From Hymenobacter psoromatis (lineage in GTDB: Bacteria; Bacteroidota; Bacteroidia; Cytophagales; Hymenobacteraceae): 64,000 nucleotides of DNA. Location of the stretch: assembly GCF_020012125.1 (NCBI RefSeq), contig NZ_JAIFAG010000001.1:4030001-4094000 (forward strand), in the 5' to 3' direction. The notes under the pieces were generated by a model. That model saw only the letters and a list, made by a program, of their open reading frames with translations, was not told where the DNA came from and searched no databases. This document shows, piece after piece, positions 8,844-18,028 of this stretch; position 1 is the stretch's first letter, and each line of letters opens with the position of its first letter. A program made the translations under genes and the position numbers.

Positions 8844-10232
8844 TTACTTTACCTGTCCAGAACCAGCATCTAACGCGTAGCTGGCAGGAACAGGCGGCCC
8901 AATGAGCAGTAATTGCCGCGCCTGGGTCGCGGTGCTACCCTTCCATATCCCGCGAATAAGAGTTCCTTGGCCATCGAGGTCGGCGCGGTAGTCACGCACG
9001 GGCTGGCCGGGTATGCGTACAACCCGCAAGCCCGGCATTTCTAAGTAAATAGTCGAGTCGAGCTGTTGCACGCGGGCCGCCGCGTATACTAGCCACTCGT
9101 CACGGTAAAGCTGCGGCTGGTTAGCAAACCACGATATTTCATCCATGCCCCACACGAAAGGTGGCTGGTTGGGCTTATATAAAATGGCCCCGCCAAAATT
9201 ATCGAATTCCACTAGCCCAGGCAGGTGCTTGCAATACCAACCGCTGGGCGTGCGACCTCCAGCGCTCAGGCTGTAGAGAGCCGCGTCGGGCTGCACCCAG
9301 GCGGCATAGTCGAGCCGGGCCCCGTGGGTACCGTGGCGCAAGGTGTCGGTTTCGGTAGGCCGCAGAGGGGTCGCGTGGAAATCAAACAGCAATTGGCGCA
9401 CCGAGTCGGGAAGCGGGTGCGCGGGGTCGGGGTCGTAGAACTCGCCGTGGGTATGGGCATCGCAGAGCACGAAGCCCCGGTTGCGGGTGCGGGCATAGCG
9501 GCGCACCCGCGCCAGCATCTGCCACCAAGCATGGTGGCCGGGGTCGCGGTCGTCCATGAGGCGCACCTGGCCAAAGTGCAGCGCTTCGCAGCCCGCATCG
9601 AGCTGACGGAAAGCACAGAAACAGAACCACAACCGCGTTTCGGGCCGGCTCATGTCGGGCACGCCGGCGGCCTGGCCAGGCGGGCGGTTTTCGAGGCGAT
9701 AATGCGCCGGGTCGGGGCCGGCAAAATACGCCGGATACATCATGCTATCCAGGCAAAAATGCCGCCGGGCGAGCCGCACGGTATCTTCTCCAACCTCGGC
9801 CCGGAGGCGGTTGGGCACCGTTAAATTGTTTACGCCCGGATATACTATCTCGAATATTGCTCCCTGCACTATCATGTCGGGCTGGCCCGCCCGCAGTCGC
9901 GCCACGGTTTGCCGGGTCGAGTCATACCAAGCCTGCTCGGCGGCATCCGAGCCGGGTGTCAGCCAGAAGCCGCCCACCCGCCCAGCGAAACGAGTGCCCA
10001 GCCGAGCGGCCCAGGGCAATAGCGACTGCCGGGCGGAACTAGGAATACCCACAATGCCCTGCAAAGTGAGCGCCCGGCTCAGATAGTAGCGAAGCTGGGC
10101 TTCGGTGAGGCCCGCGCGAATAGAGTCGGGTAGGGGCTCTGCCGATTGCGCCCATGCGGGTCGGCTGGTCAGCCCCAGGCCCGTCAGCAGCAGCAGCACT
10201 AGCTGCCAGGCATCACGTCGCAGCTTCGACAT
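8844..10232 (-). CDS. Secreted protein of unknown function
   Basis: The 462-residue protein has a clear signal peptide (hydrophobic run LVLLLLTGLGLTS, cleavage after AWA). The mature part contains no domain I can name with confidence. Clusters such as DMIVQGAIFEIVYPGVNN, LMDDRDPGHHAWWQML, CDAHTHGEFYDPDP and YAAWVQPDAALYSLS suggest a folded enzyme-like domain, possibly a TIM barrel, but that is a guess. The C terminus looks like a small beta domain. It is probably co-transcribed with the downstream DUF2079-like gene (10-base gap). Confidence 0.6.
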   Translation of the reverse strand: MSKLRRDAWQLVLLLLTGLGLTSRPAWAQSAEPLPDSIRAGLTEAQLRYYLSRALTLQGIVGIPSSARQSLLPWAARLGTRFAGRVGGFWLTPGSDAAEQAWYDSTRQTVARLRAGQPDMIVQGAIFEIVYPGVNNLTVPNRLRAEVGEDTVRLARRHFCLDSMMYPAYFAGPDPAHYRLENRPPGQAAGVPDMSRPETRLWFCFCAFRQLDAGCEALHFGQVRLMDDRDPGHHAWWQMLARVRRYARTRNRGFVLCDAHTHGEFYDPDPAHPLPDSVRQLLFDFHATPLRPTETDTLRHGTHGARLDYAAWVQPDAALYSLSAGGRTPSGWYCKHLPGLVEFDNFGGAILYKPNQPPFVWGMDEISWFANQPQLYRDEWLVYAAARVQQLDSTIYLEMPGLRVVRIPGQPVRDYRADLDGQGTLIRGIWKGSTATQARQLLLIGPPVPASYALDAGSGQVK

Positions 10233-10371
10233 TGAGAGGACAGACTTTTGAATTTAGCAGCACGGGGTATGGCCCTACCCCGCCCGCTGTACGGCGCAGA
10301 CGCGGGCGCGGGTGAGTAAGTTCGCACTATTATTCAATGGTAAATTGAAAAATGAAATTCTGTAGCTTGCC

Positions 10372-12012
10372 ATGACACTACCCCGATTGCTAGCCCGCGA
10401 TAGTCGCTGGCGACACTGGCTGGTCGGCCTCTGCCTGGGCGGGCTGCTGGTGCTGGGCCTGGCCACCGTGCGCGACTACGGCATGTCGTATGACGCCCAG
10501 CCCAGCCGGGAAATCGGCATGACCAGCCTGCGCTACGTAGCTGACAAGGTGAACCCTGGCTTCGTGACTCAGCCCAGCCAGTGGGGCAATTTTGCTTATT
10601 TCAACGTGCCGCTGGCGCAGTTCAAAGACCGCGACTACGGCGTGGCGTATGAGCTGCCCGTGACGCTGGCCGAGCGCCTGTTGGAGCTGCCGGATACACG
10701 CTCGGTTTTCATTTTCCGGCACTTATGCACTTTTCTGGTTAGCTGGGTAGGCGTGCTGGCCCTCTACGGGCTAGGCCGGCGGCGCTATGGCGGCGACTGG
10801 CGGGCGGGCCTGGCGGCGGCGGCCTTGCTGGTACTGAGTCCCCGGCTATTCGGGGAGTTCTTTTATAATGACAAGGATGCCGTTTTTCTAGCCCTGAGCA
10901 CGGTAGCTACTTACACCACCGTGCGCTTCGTGGAGCGGCCCACCTGGCGCTGGGCCTGCCTCCACGCGCTGGCCTGCGCGCTGGCCATCGACGTGCGGCT
11001 GATGGCCGTGCTCTGGCCCCTGGCTACGCTGGTGCTGGTGGCGTGGCAGTCGGCGCGGGGCGAGTACCGGGCGGTCGGCAGCAGGCGGCAGCGGGTGGGC
11101 GGGCTGCTCAGCTACGCGCTGTTGCTGCCGCTGCTGGTGGTCGCCTGCTGGCCCTTTCTCTGGGCCGCGCCCTGGACCAACTTCGTGCAGGCGTTTCATA
11201 ACATGCAGCATTTTCGCTGGGACGGGCCCATCCTGTACCGGGGCAAAGTCATTTACGCCTTCGACCTGCCCTGGCACTACGTGCCGCAATGGATACTCAT
11301 CACTACCCCCCTGGCGCAGCTGGCCCTGCTGGGGCTGGGGCTGGGGGTCGTTGTCCGGCAGGCCGTGCGCCGGGGCTGGCTCCTGTACGGGGCCGGCACC
11401 CGCGAGTGGCAGGACCTGTTGTTTTTGGGCCTGGGCCTGAGCCCGTTGCTAGCCGTTATCGTGCTGCATTCGGTGCTGTACGACGGCTGGCGGCAAACGT
11501 ATTTTATCTACCCCCCCCTGCTGCTGGTGGCGCTGCGGGGGCTGGTGGCGCTGTGGCGCTGGCTGCCCGGCCGCGCCTGGTGGCAGCAGCGGCTGGTGGC
11601 GGGGGCGCTGGTAATAGGCGCGCTCAGCTCCGCGGTTCAGATAGTCTGGATGTACCCGCTCGAAAGCCTCTACTTTAACGTGCTGGCCGGCCCAAACCCC
11701 AAGGCCCGCTTCGAGCAGGACTACTGGGGCATCAGCTACCTGCGGGGCCTGGAATGGGTGCTCGCGCACGATGACCGGCCCGTTATTCGGGTCTGCACCG
11801 ACCCCGGCATGTCGCCGCCCCTGCGCGACAACAGCCAGATGCTACCCCCTGGCAGCAAGGAGCGCATCCAGGTAGTATATAAGCCCGAGGAAGCCGACTA
11901 CTTTTTGGCCAACTACCGCTGCCACCCCGCTCCCTACGACCTCCTGCACGAAACGGGAGCCGTTCGGGCGGGTAATGAAGTGGTTTTATCTATTTTTCGG
12001 CTTAAATGGTGA
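10372..12012 (+). CDS. GT-C/GT39-like integral membrane glycosyltransferase
   Basis: Protein of 546 residues with a cytoplasmic N terminus, a transmembrane segment at about 15-35, then an early acidic loop (GMSYDAQPSREIG) and about ten more hydrophobic helices. The GEFFYNDKDAVFLA segment and the overall arrangement resemble the PMT/ArnT-type GT-C fold, which transfers sugars from polyprenyl-phosphate donors on the periplasmic face. Donor and acceptor are unknown. It starts a plus-strand run of membrane and lipoprotein genes that ends at 16644. Confidence 0.65.
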   Translation: MTLPRLLARDSRWRHWLVGLCLGGLLVLGLATVRDYGMSYDAQPSREIGMTSLRYVADKVNPGFVTQPSQWGNFAYFNVPLAQFKDRDYGVAYELPVTLAERLLELPDTRSVFIFRHLCTFLVSWVGVLALYGLGRRRYGGDWRAGLAAAALLVLSPRLFGEFFYNDKDAVFLALSTVATYTTVRFVERPTWRWACLHALACALAIDVRLMAVLWPLATLVLVAWQSARGEYRAVGSRRQRVGGLLSYALLLPLLVVACWPFLWAAPWTNFVQAFHNMQHFRWDGPILYRGKVIYAFDLPWHYVPQWILITTPLAQLALLGLGLGVVVRQAVRRGWLLYGAGTREWQDLLFLGLGLSPLLAVIVLHSVLYDGWRQTYFIYPPLLLVALRGLVALWRWLPGRAWWQQRLVAGALVIGALSSAVQIVWMYPLESLYFNVLAGPNPKARFEQDYWGISYLRGLEWVLAHDDRPVIRVCTDPGMSPPLRDNSQMLPPGSKERIQVVYKPEEADYFLANYRCHPAPYDLLHETGAVRAGNEVVLSIFRLKW

Positions 12013-12049
12013 GCCGCTTTTTTGCTTTGCGCACCAGCTGCCTTTCCGC

Positions 12050-13492
12050 ATGACTAATTCTTCCCGTCGGGCCGCCTGGCTACCCCAGCTCGGCTGGTTG
12101 CTGCTATGCAGCCTGATTTGCTTATCGGCGGCTCTTTACAATGGGTTTCCGTTGGTTACTTCCGACTCGGGGGCCTACATCAACTCGGCTATTCACCAGG
12201 AAGTCCCCTCCGACCGACCCATTACTTACGGCCTGTTCATGCTGGTGACGAGCCTGCGGTTTTCGTACTGGTTTATTATCTGGGCGCAAAGCCTGCTGCT
12301 GGCCGCCCTGCTGCTGCGCTGCGTGGTGGAGTTCGTGCCCTGGCTGCGGAGCTGGCCGCTTCGGCTGGCCCTGGTGGGGGTAGTGGCCTGGGCCACGGGC
12401 TTTTCGTGGTATTGCAGCCAGTTGATGCCCGATATTTTTACGGCTATTGGCCTGCTGGCGCTGGGTTTGCTGGTGTTGGGACGGTTCCGGTCGGGCCTGG
12501 AGCAAGGGCTGCTGCTGGTGCTGCTGCTGCTGAGCGCGATTATGCACTCCTCCAACTTATTGTCTTTCAGCATTGCTGCGCTGGGATTTGGCGTGGCCGC
12601 CTGGCAGCAGCGGCTCTTTGCCCGCCAGCTGCTGCGGCGGGCGCACTGGCTGGCCGCCACGGCCGTGGTGCTGGCGGGCTGGGTGCTGCTACCCGCCCTG
12701 CACGCAGCCTTTGGGGGCGGGTTTACCATCACGCGGGCCGCCCCGATATTTTTAATGGGCCGGCTAGTGGAGGCGGGCGTCGTGGATGCTTATCTGGCCG
12801 ACCACTGCGGCGACCCCGATGCGACCTGGCTGTGCGCCTACCGCGACCGGCTACCAAACGACGCCGTTGGCTTTTTATGGGGCCAGGATAGTCCTTACCA
12901 AATCACGGGCGGCCTGGAAGCTAATCTAGCTGGTTATCGTCGCATTGTGCGTGTTATTCTGACCTCCCCGCGCTACTACCCCCGGCTGGCCGCGATGGCC
13001 GTGCAGAGCACGCTGCGCCAACTCACTCACATCGCCCACGGCGATGGCCTGTGGGCTTACCGCGAAAATAGCAGTCCCTACTGGCGCATTCCCGACCTAG
13101 CCTCCTACGAAATGAAGCCCTACCTTTCGTCGCTGCAAAACCACAACACGCTTCATTTTGAAGACCTTAATGCGCGCGCCTATGCCGCGCAGCTGCTGGC
13201 GCTACTGGTCGTGCTGGGGGGAGTAGCCGCCAAGCGCCGAGGCCAGTGGGCCGCCGGGCGCGTGCCCGTGCTCCTGCTGCTCGCGCTGTGGGGGCTAGGG
13301 CTGGTAGCCAATGCGTTTGCCGCCGGAGCCCTGGCCAACGTGCTGGACCGCCTGCAGGGCCGCGTGGCCTGGCTGCTCCCCTTCGGCGCGGTGCTGCTGC
13401 TGGCTGAGCAGGGGCCCATGCTGGCCGCCTGGGTGCGAACGCGCCTGCCTGCCCGCAACAGGTTGCCCGCTCCCGCCAGCCGCCATGACTAG
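12050..13492 (+). CDS. Multi-pass membrane protein, unknown function
   Basis: About 480 residues with roughly ten transmembrane helices. The frame is open upstream into the previous gene (to 11975), but the ATG at 12050 is preferred because it avoids overlap and precedes a normal N-terminal helix. After the first helix is a short loop with GFPLVTSDSGAYINSA, similar in position to the acidic loop of GT-C enzymes. I do not recognise a named family. It lies 37 bases after the preceding GT-C-like gene and is probably in one operon with it. Confidence 0.55.
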   Translation: MTNSSRRAAWLPQLGWLLLCSLICLSAALYNGFPLVTSDSGAYINSAIHQEVPSDRPITYGLFMLVTSLRFSYWFIIWAQSLLLAALLLRCVVEFVPWLRSWPLRLALVGVVAWATGFSWYCSQLMPDIFTAIGLLALGLLVLGRFRSGLEQGLLLVLLLLSAIMHSSNLLSFSIAALGFGVAAWQQRLFARQLLRRAHWLAATAVVLAGWVLLPALHAAFGGGFTITRAAPIFLMGRLVEAGVVDAYLADHCGDPDATWLCAYRDRLPNDAVGFLWGQDSPYQITGGLEANLAGYRRIVRVILTSPRYYPRLAAMAVQSTLRQLTHIAHGDGLWAYRENSSPYWRIPDLASYEMKPYLSSLQNHNTLHFEDLNARAYAAQLLALLVVLGGVAAKRRGQWAAGRVPVLLLLALWGLGLVANAFAAGALANVLDRLQGRVAWLLPFGAVLLLAEQGPMLAAWVRTRLPARNRLPAPASRHD

Positions 13493-13506
13493 GCGAGGTT
13501 TATTCC

Positions 13507-13514
13507 TAGCTTTG
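13507..13514 (+). promoter_or_regulatory. Possible -7 promoter element TAGCTTTG
   Basis: TAGCTTTG matches TAnnTTTG and lies 32 bases before the ATG at 13546. It would allow the lipoprotein genes to be transcribed independently of the upstream membrane genes. No obvious -33 TTG was identified. Confidence 0.35.
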
Positions 13515-13545
13515 CGCGATTTTCTTCGCCTTTTCCTTTCCGTAT

Positions 13546-14103
13546 ATGCCTACCCCTACTCTTCGTTTCTGGCTGGCTCCCCTCGCGGGGCTCAGCTTAC
13601 TGGCTGCCACCAGCTGCAAGCAGGATTCAACCACTGACGGCACCAGCACGCTGCTGGCATTCAACGACTACGAGGCGGTGGTGGGCTGGGTGCCCAATCC
13701 CTCCCCGTCGGTTACGAGTGAGCGCGCGCACTCCGGTCGCTACTGCGTGAAGGTGGGCCCGCAGGACGAATTTGGGATGGGCTACTCGATGGTACTGGAA
13801 AAAATTATTGACCACCGCCCCCACAAGCTGCGCATAGAAGCCTGGGGCTTTATGACGGACGCTAACGCAACGGCTAAAATAGGCTTTCAGCTATTTAATG
13901 CGGCGCAGGACAAGGTGCTCTTCAGCGATGGCATCGAATATGCCGATGCCATTAAAACTCCGGGTAAGTGGGTGAGAATCAGCAAGGATATTACGCTGCC
14001 GAATGATGTCGCAGGTAATCAGCAGATACGCGTATTTCTGTGGCGGTCAGTGGCAGGTAGCCCAGCATATGTGGATGATTTAAAAATATCAGAAGTGCAG
14101 TAA
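13546..14103 (+). CDS. Lipoprotein with a carbohydrate-binding-like beta domain
   Basis: The 185-residue protein begins with a lipoprotein signal peptide (lipobox LAATSC, cysteine near residue 24). The rest resembles a CBM4/9-like jelly roll: FNDYEAVVGW near the start, an alternating HSGRYCVKV strand, LRIEAWGF, and the closing VFLWRSVAGSPAYVDDLKI. The same closing pattern recurs in the broken gene at 14153 and in the C-terminal domain of the membrane protein at 14764, so three consecutive genes share this domain. Ligand unknown. Confidence 0.65.
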   Translation: MPTPTLRFWLAPLAGLSLLAATSCKQDSTTDGTSTLLAFNDYEAVVGWVPNPSPSVTSERAHSGRYCVKVGPQDEFGMGYSMVLEKIIDHRPHKLRIEAWGFMTDANATAKIGFQLFNAAQDKVLFSDGIEYADAIKTPGKWVRISKDITLPNDVAGNQQIRVFLWRSVAGSPAYVDDLKISEVQ

Positions 14104-14152
14104 GTCATTGGAACTCCGGCTTGCGCCAGCGTGGCAATCGCTTGAGCTCCTT

Positions 14153-14718
14153 ATGTCCTCATTCTCCCTGCATCTTTCTCGCTTACTTATTATTCTGCTA
14201 GTATTGGCTACGGCGTGCAATCAGACAGCAGCTCCAGCGGCGTCCTATGCGAAGACCTTGATAAGCAATGACTTTGAGCACAACCTGGGTTGGGGCGGCG
14301 CGCAGCCCTCGCTCACTATCGCTTGGGCCCACAGCGGGCAGGCGGCCGTGCTGGCGGAGCCGCAACAGCCGTTCAGCTACACCTTTGCCCGCACCCTGGG
14401 CGAACTGGCTCCCGGTGCCCTACCCTATCACCTGGAGCTGACGGGCTGGGTGCTGCGCACGGCGGCCGGCAGCACGGGCCGGCTTCATTGGTGGTGCAGG
14501 TGGTGGCCAGCCCCACCAATGAAGCCGGCATGGCCTACGCGGCGTGACTGCTGGCCAAAGCCCCGCCCAAATTTGGCGAGTGGGTAGCGGTGCGCCTGCC
14601 CGTGGTGCTACCGGCCGCCGCCACGGCCGGCAACCTGCTCAAAGTATACCTCTGGAACGACCAGAGCACCTCGCCCGCTTACCTCGACGACGTGGTGCTG
14701 CGGCGCGTGGCTAAATAG
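14153..14718 (+). pseudogene. Decayed lipoprotein paralogue with frameshift and stop
   Basis: The first frame from ATG 14153 gives a lipoprotein signal (LVLATAC) and a beta domain beginning ISNDFEHNLGWGG. Near 14485 the coding frame shifts: the family-like sequence continues in the next frame as LVVQVVASPTNEAGMAYAA, is cut by TGA at 14545-14547, and then runs on as LLAKAPPKFGEWVAVRLPVV and LKVYLWNDQSTSPAYLDD to a TAG at 14716. The ending matches that of the intact neighbour at 13546. Two independent lesions argue for a true pseudogene. Confidence 0.75.
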
Positions 14719-14763
14719 CGCGGCGCTGTTCGCGGCGGCTTTCCTAACCTTCTGTATTACGCT

Positions 14764-16644
14764 ATGCAAGCTTCGGCTACTACTCTGGGCGCGCCGCCTG
14801 CGGCGCGCGGACCCGTTTCGCTGGCGGCGGTGCTGGTGCTGTTTGTGCTGATGCTGCAAGCCCGGCTGTGGGCTCCGTACTGGAGCACGCACAACGTGCA
14901 GGCCATCCTGACCTGGGACGTGATGGGCTATTACCTCTACCTGCCCGCCCGGTTCATCTACCACGACCTCGGCCGGCTGGCTTTCAGCGGTGACATTCTG
15001 CGCGAATACTCGCCTACGGGTTCGTTTTACCAGGCGTTTCAGGTGCCGGGCGCGGCGGCGGGGCAGCTCGTGATGAAGTATCCCATTGGCCTGGCCCTGC
15101 TCTGGACGCCCTTTTTCTGGCTCGGGCACTGGGCCGCCGGCTGGCAGGGCTACCCGCAGGATGGCTTTTCGGCTCCTTATCAAATTGCCATTACCTGCGG
15201 CGGCCTGCTCTATGCGCTGCTGGGCCTGGGGCTGCTGCGCCGCCTGCTGCTGCACTACTTCACCGATGCCGTGGCCACGGTGGTATTGGCCACGCTGGTG
15301 CTGGCTACCAATTACTTGGAGTACGCCGTGTACGACACGGCCATGCCGCACAACTACCTCTTTACCGGCTACGCGGGGCTGCTGCTGCTGGTGCGGCGCT
15401 GGCACCTGCGGCCCACGCGGGGGGTAGCGTTTGGCATCGGGCTGGTGCTGGGCTTGCTGGTGCTCATCCGGCCCTCGGAGGCGGTGGCGGCGGTGCTGCC
15501 GGTGCTGTGGGGGGTAGGGGGCCTGGCCGCCGCCCGCGCCAAGCTGGCGCTGCTACGCCAGCGCTGGCCCGATGTGCTGCTGCTGATGTTGGGCGGCGTG
15601 CTGGGCGTGCTGCCGCAGGGCCTGTATTGGAAATGGGCCACCGGGCACTGGCTGTTTTACAGCTACGGCGACCAGCATTTCAGCTTTTTGCGGCCGCACG
15701 TGTGGGCGGTGCTATTTAGCTTTCGCAAAGGCTGGCTCATTTATTCGCCGCTGCTGGCGTTGGTGCTGCTGGGCTTCGGGCCGCTGTGGCGGCGGCACCG
15801 CGGGCTGGCCGTGCCGGTGCTGGTGTATTTTATCTTGAATTTGTGGGTGGTGTCGGCCTGGGATATCTGGTGGTACGGGGGCAGCATTGGGTGCCGGGCG
15901 CTGGTGCCCAGCTACGCCGCGCTGGCCCTGCCCTGGGGTGCGGGCGTGGCCTGGCTGCTGGCCCCCGGCCGGCGGCGCGCCTGGCCGCTGGTGGCCGGCG
16001 CGGCGGCGGTGCTCTTCACCGACCTCAACATCTTCCAGCACTGGCAGTACCAGCGCTCCATCATCCACCCCGAGGAGATGAACCGCGCCTACTACTTCGC
16101 GGTTTTCAACAAAACCATGCCTACCCCGGCCGACTACGCCAAGCTCGACGAGGCGCACACCGGCCTGCCCCGCGATGCGCGCTACTACCACGCCCGCTCG
16201 CTGGGCAAGCTCAATTTTGACCAGGCCCCGCCCGACGAGGCCACCGGCATCAGCGCCGCGCAGGGCTACTTCAGCCGGCAGTCGTACTTCTCGACCGGTG
16301 CCCACCCCTACGGCCCGGCCCTGACCGTGGCACTGGGGGCGGCCGGCGTATGGCCCGGCGACTACGTGCGGGCTTCGTGCCGGGTGTTTTCCGACTACGG
16401 TGCCTGGGGCGATAAGCTGGTGCTGACCGTGGAGCGCGACGGCAAGGCCCTGGCCTGGTACGGGGTGCGCCTCCAAAACCCCGCCAGCGTGCCCCGCAGC
16501 TGGGATAATGCCTACTTCGACGCCCGCGTGCCCGCCGATGCCCGCCCCACCGACGTGCTCAAAGTGTACGTGCTTAACGAAGGCGGCGCGGCCTGCTTCA
16601 TCGACGACGTAGAAGCCGCCGTGATGGAGCCGCTGAAGCCGTGA
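14764..16644 (+). CDS. GT-C-like membrane protein with C-terminal beta domain
   Basis: Protein of 626 residues. Residues about 20-430 contain ten or more transmembrane helices with an early loop DVMGYYLYLPARF and a MKYPIGLALLWTPFFWLGH segment, as in GT39/GT-C-like glycosyltransferases. The last 130 residues or so are soluble and end LKVYVLNEGGAACFIDDVEA, matching the end of the two lipoproteins immediately upstream. This looks like fusion of a polyprenyl-dependent transferase with the same carbohydrate-binding-like domain. Substrate unknown. Confidence 0.65.
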   Translation: MQASATTLGAPPAARGPVSLAAVLVLFVLMLQARLWAPYWSTHNVQAILTWDVMGYYLYLPARFIYHDLGRLAFSGDILREYSPTGSFYQAFQVPGAAAGQLVMKYPIGLALLWTPFFWLGHWAAGWQGYPQDGFSAPYQIAITCGGLLYALLGLGLLRRLLLHYFTDAVATVVLATLVLATNYLEYAVYDTAMPHNYLFTGYAGLLLLVRRWHLRPTRGVAFGIGLVLGLLVLIRPSEAVAAVLPVLWGVGGLAAARAKLALLRQRWPDVLLLMLGGVLGVLPQGLYWKWATGHWLFYSYGDQHFSFLRPHVWAVLFSFRKGWLIYSPLLALVLLGFGPLWRRHRGLAVPVLVYFILNLWVVSAWDIWWYGGSIGCRALVPSYAALALPWGAGVAWLLAPGRRRAWPLVAGAAAVLFTDLNIFQHWQYQRSIIHPEEMNRAYYFAVFNKTMPTPADYAKLDEAHTGLPRDARYYHARSLGKLNFDQAPPDEATGISAAQGYFSRQSYFSTGAHPYGPALTVALGAAGVWPGDYVRASCRVFSDYGAWGDKLVLTVERDGKALAWYGVRLQNPASVPRSWDNAYFDARVPADARPTDVLKVYVLNEGGAACFIDDVEAAVMEPLKP

Positions 16645-16730
16645 GCAGCTCAGTACTCATTCAAGAGTTTGCAACTAGTAAGCGGTTGACAAAAGACTGT
16701 TAATCAGGGCAAAAGCTGACAGCTCATTTC

Positions 16731-17609
16731 TTAAACTACCTCAGCGAAGTTACTGTCCGTAATAAAACTGGTCAGCAGCGCGCGCAGCTCATCATCTGGC
16801 AAGCTGAGGCTTTCGCCCAGATAATTCTCATCGTTGGGGTTGATATACCCGGTCAGGTGCTTGAAATCAGCCGGATTAGGAGTGCGGAACCCCATCGACC
16901 ACTGGGTAAATAGGCGGTGAGTTGCCGGGCCATCAGCCAGCTTTATAACCTTCGTGTGGCGCGGGTCGTGCACGATGCGGCCAAAAACCGCGCGCACGTT
17001 GGCTTCGCTTCCTTCTAGTAATTGCACAATGGTGCCGTCGCTGTAAAGCAGCACTCCCGTTAGGCCGTGGGCAGCGTTGAAGGCGCGGGATTGGGTGAGC
17101 AATTTCGTCAGCTGCAAGTCGCCAAATGGCACTGTGGCGTAACTCTGATAAACCAGATAATGGAGGCCGCCCGGCAGTATCGCCTCTCCGTGGCCTGGCC
17201 CACTCACTTCCCGGTGCAAGCGCAGCACGCGGGATATAATACTCACGTCCAGGGGCTTCGTAAAATAACCAGCCACGGCTTGGTAGCGGGCAGCCCTTGC
17301 CCGGTCCTCCGGATTAATCGAAGACGTTAGCAGCAGCACGCATATTGGGTGCGTGAGGGGTAGGCGGGAGAACGCGTCCAAGAACTCCCAGCCATCCATC
17401 AGGGGCATGTTCAGGTCAAGCAGAATAAGGTCCGGCAGGTTGGCCCCTGCTTGCAGCGCCGCCGTGAGCTGATTCAACGCCCGCTGGCCATTAGAATAAA
17501 GTTGCACCTGGGTTTCCCACAGGGTTTTTTCTACCAGCACCTTGGTAGTAGTAGCCGTGATGAGGTCATCCTCTATCACATAAATCAGCTTTAATTCGAA
17601 CTTGCTCAT
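16731..17609 (-). CDS. Response-regulator receiver fused to BLUF photoreceptor domain
   Basis: Two domains in 292 residues. Residues 7-130 form a receiver with acidic pocket EDD at 13-15, phospho-acceptor D65 in LILLDLNMP, T95 and K118. Residues 149-243 form a BLUF flavin domain: Y154 (matching AppA Tyr21), N178 (Asn45), Q196 in VQLLEG (Gln63), DPRH at 215-218, and W237/M239 in WSMGF, so all residues known to support the photocycle are present. A C-terminal helix of about 50 residues follows. BLUF is usually N-terminal or alone, so a receiver-BLUF order is unusual. A PAS kinase and single-domain receiver lie just upstream on the same strand and are likely partners. Confidence 0.9.
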   Translation of the reverse strand: MSKFELKLIYVIEDDLITATTTKVLVEKTLWETQVQLYSNGQRALNQLTAALQAGANLPDLILLDLNMPLMDGWEFLDAFSRLPLTHPICVLLLTSSINPEDRARAARYQAVAGYFTKPLDVSIISRVLRLHREVSGPGHGEAILPGGLHYLVYQSYATVPFGDLQLTKLLTQSRAFNAAHGLTGVLLYSDGTIVQLLEGSEANVRAVFGRIVHDPRHTKVIKLADGPATHRLFTQWSMGFRTPNPADFKHLTGYINPNDENYLGESLSLPDDELRALLTSFITDSNFAEVV

Positions 17610-17800
17610 ACCGAGGGATATTAAGCGCTGGTTCGGCGAGGATAGCGGTAGCTAACCCTGAACTTGGCCTAAATAAAGGGGTAGTTAATGCTGTGAAATG
17701 GATAAATAAGGGTTGGTGGACCAACTTTCCGAAATTGAATAATACCGGGATAGGATAAGCTGTGCAATTTAAGTGAGATACCCGTTTCCGTTGCTTCGCG

Positions 17801-18004
17801 TCACCCAACTACTACCGGCTTATTTCTCCCAACGCGCCAATTACTCACGTCCACTGGCACAGTCAGGCTCATCACCAACAAGGGCAGGGCCCGCCGAATA
17901 AAAAAGCCGCGGGGTAGTTGACCCGTAGCCGGCAGCCCGAGCTGGCCGTAAGCGCCGGGCGTTAAGCCTATGCCGGCCCAGGGACAGCTATAAAAAGACG
18001 AGCT
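17801..18004 (-). other. Possible gene remnant (C-terminal fragment, no start)
   Basis: This stretch of the gap between the two receiver genes has coding-like GC content and an open minus-strand frame. It reads PWAGIGLTPGAYGQLGLPA..., then LPLLVMSLTVPVDV, and ends at TGA 17801. There is no upstream start, because a stop lies at 18005-18007. It may be the tail of a deleted gene. I do not recognise the family, and chance openness is possible. Confidence 0.25.
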
Positions 18005-18028
18005 TTATACATGGACGGCTTCCTGCTG

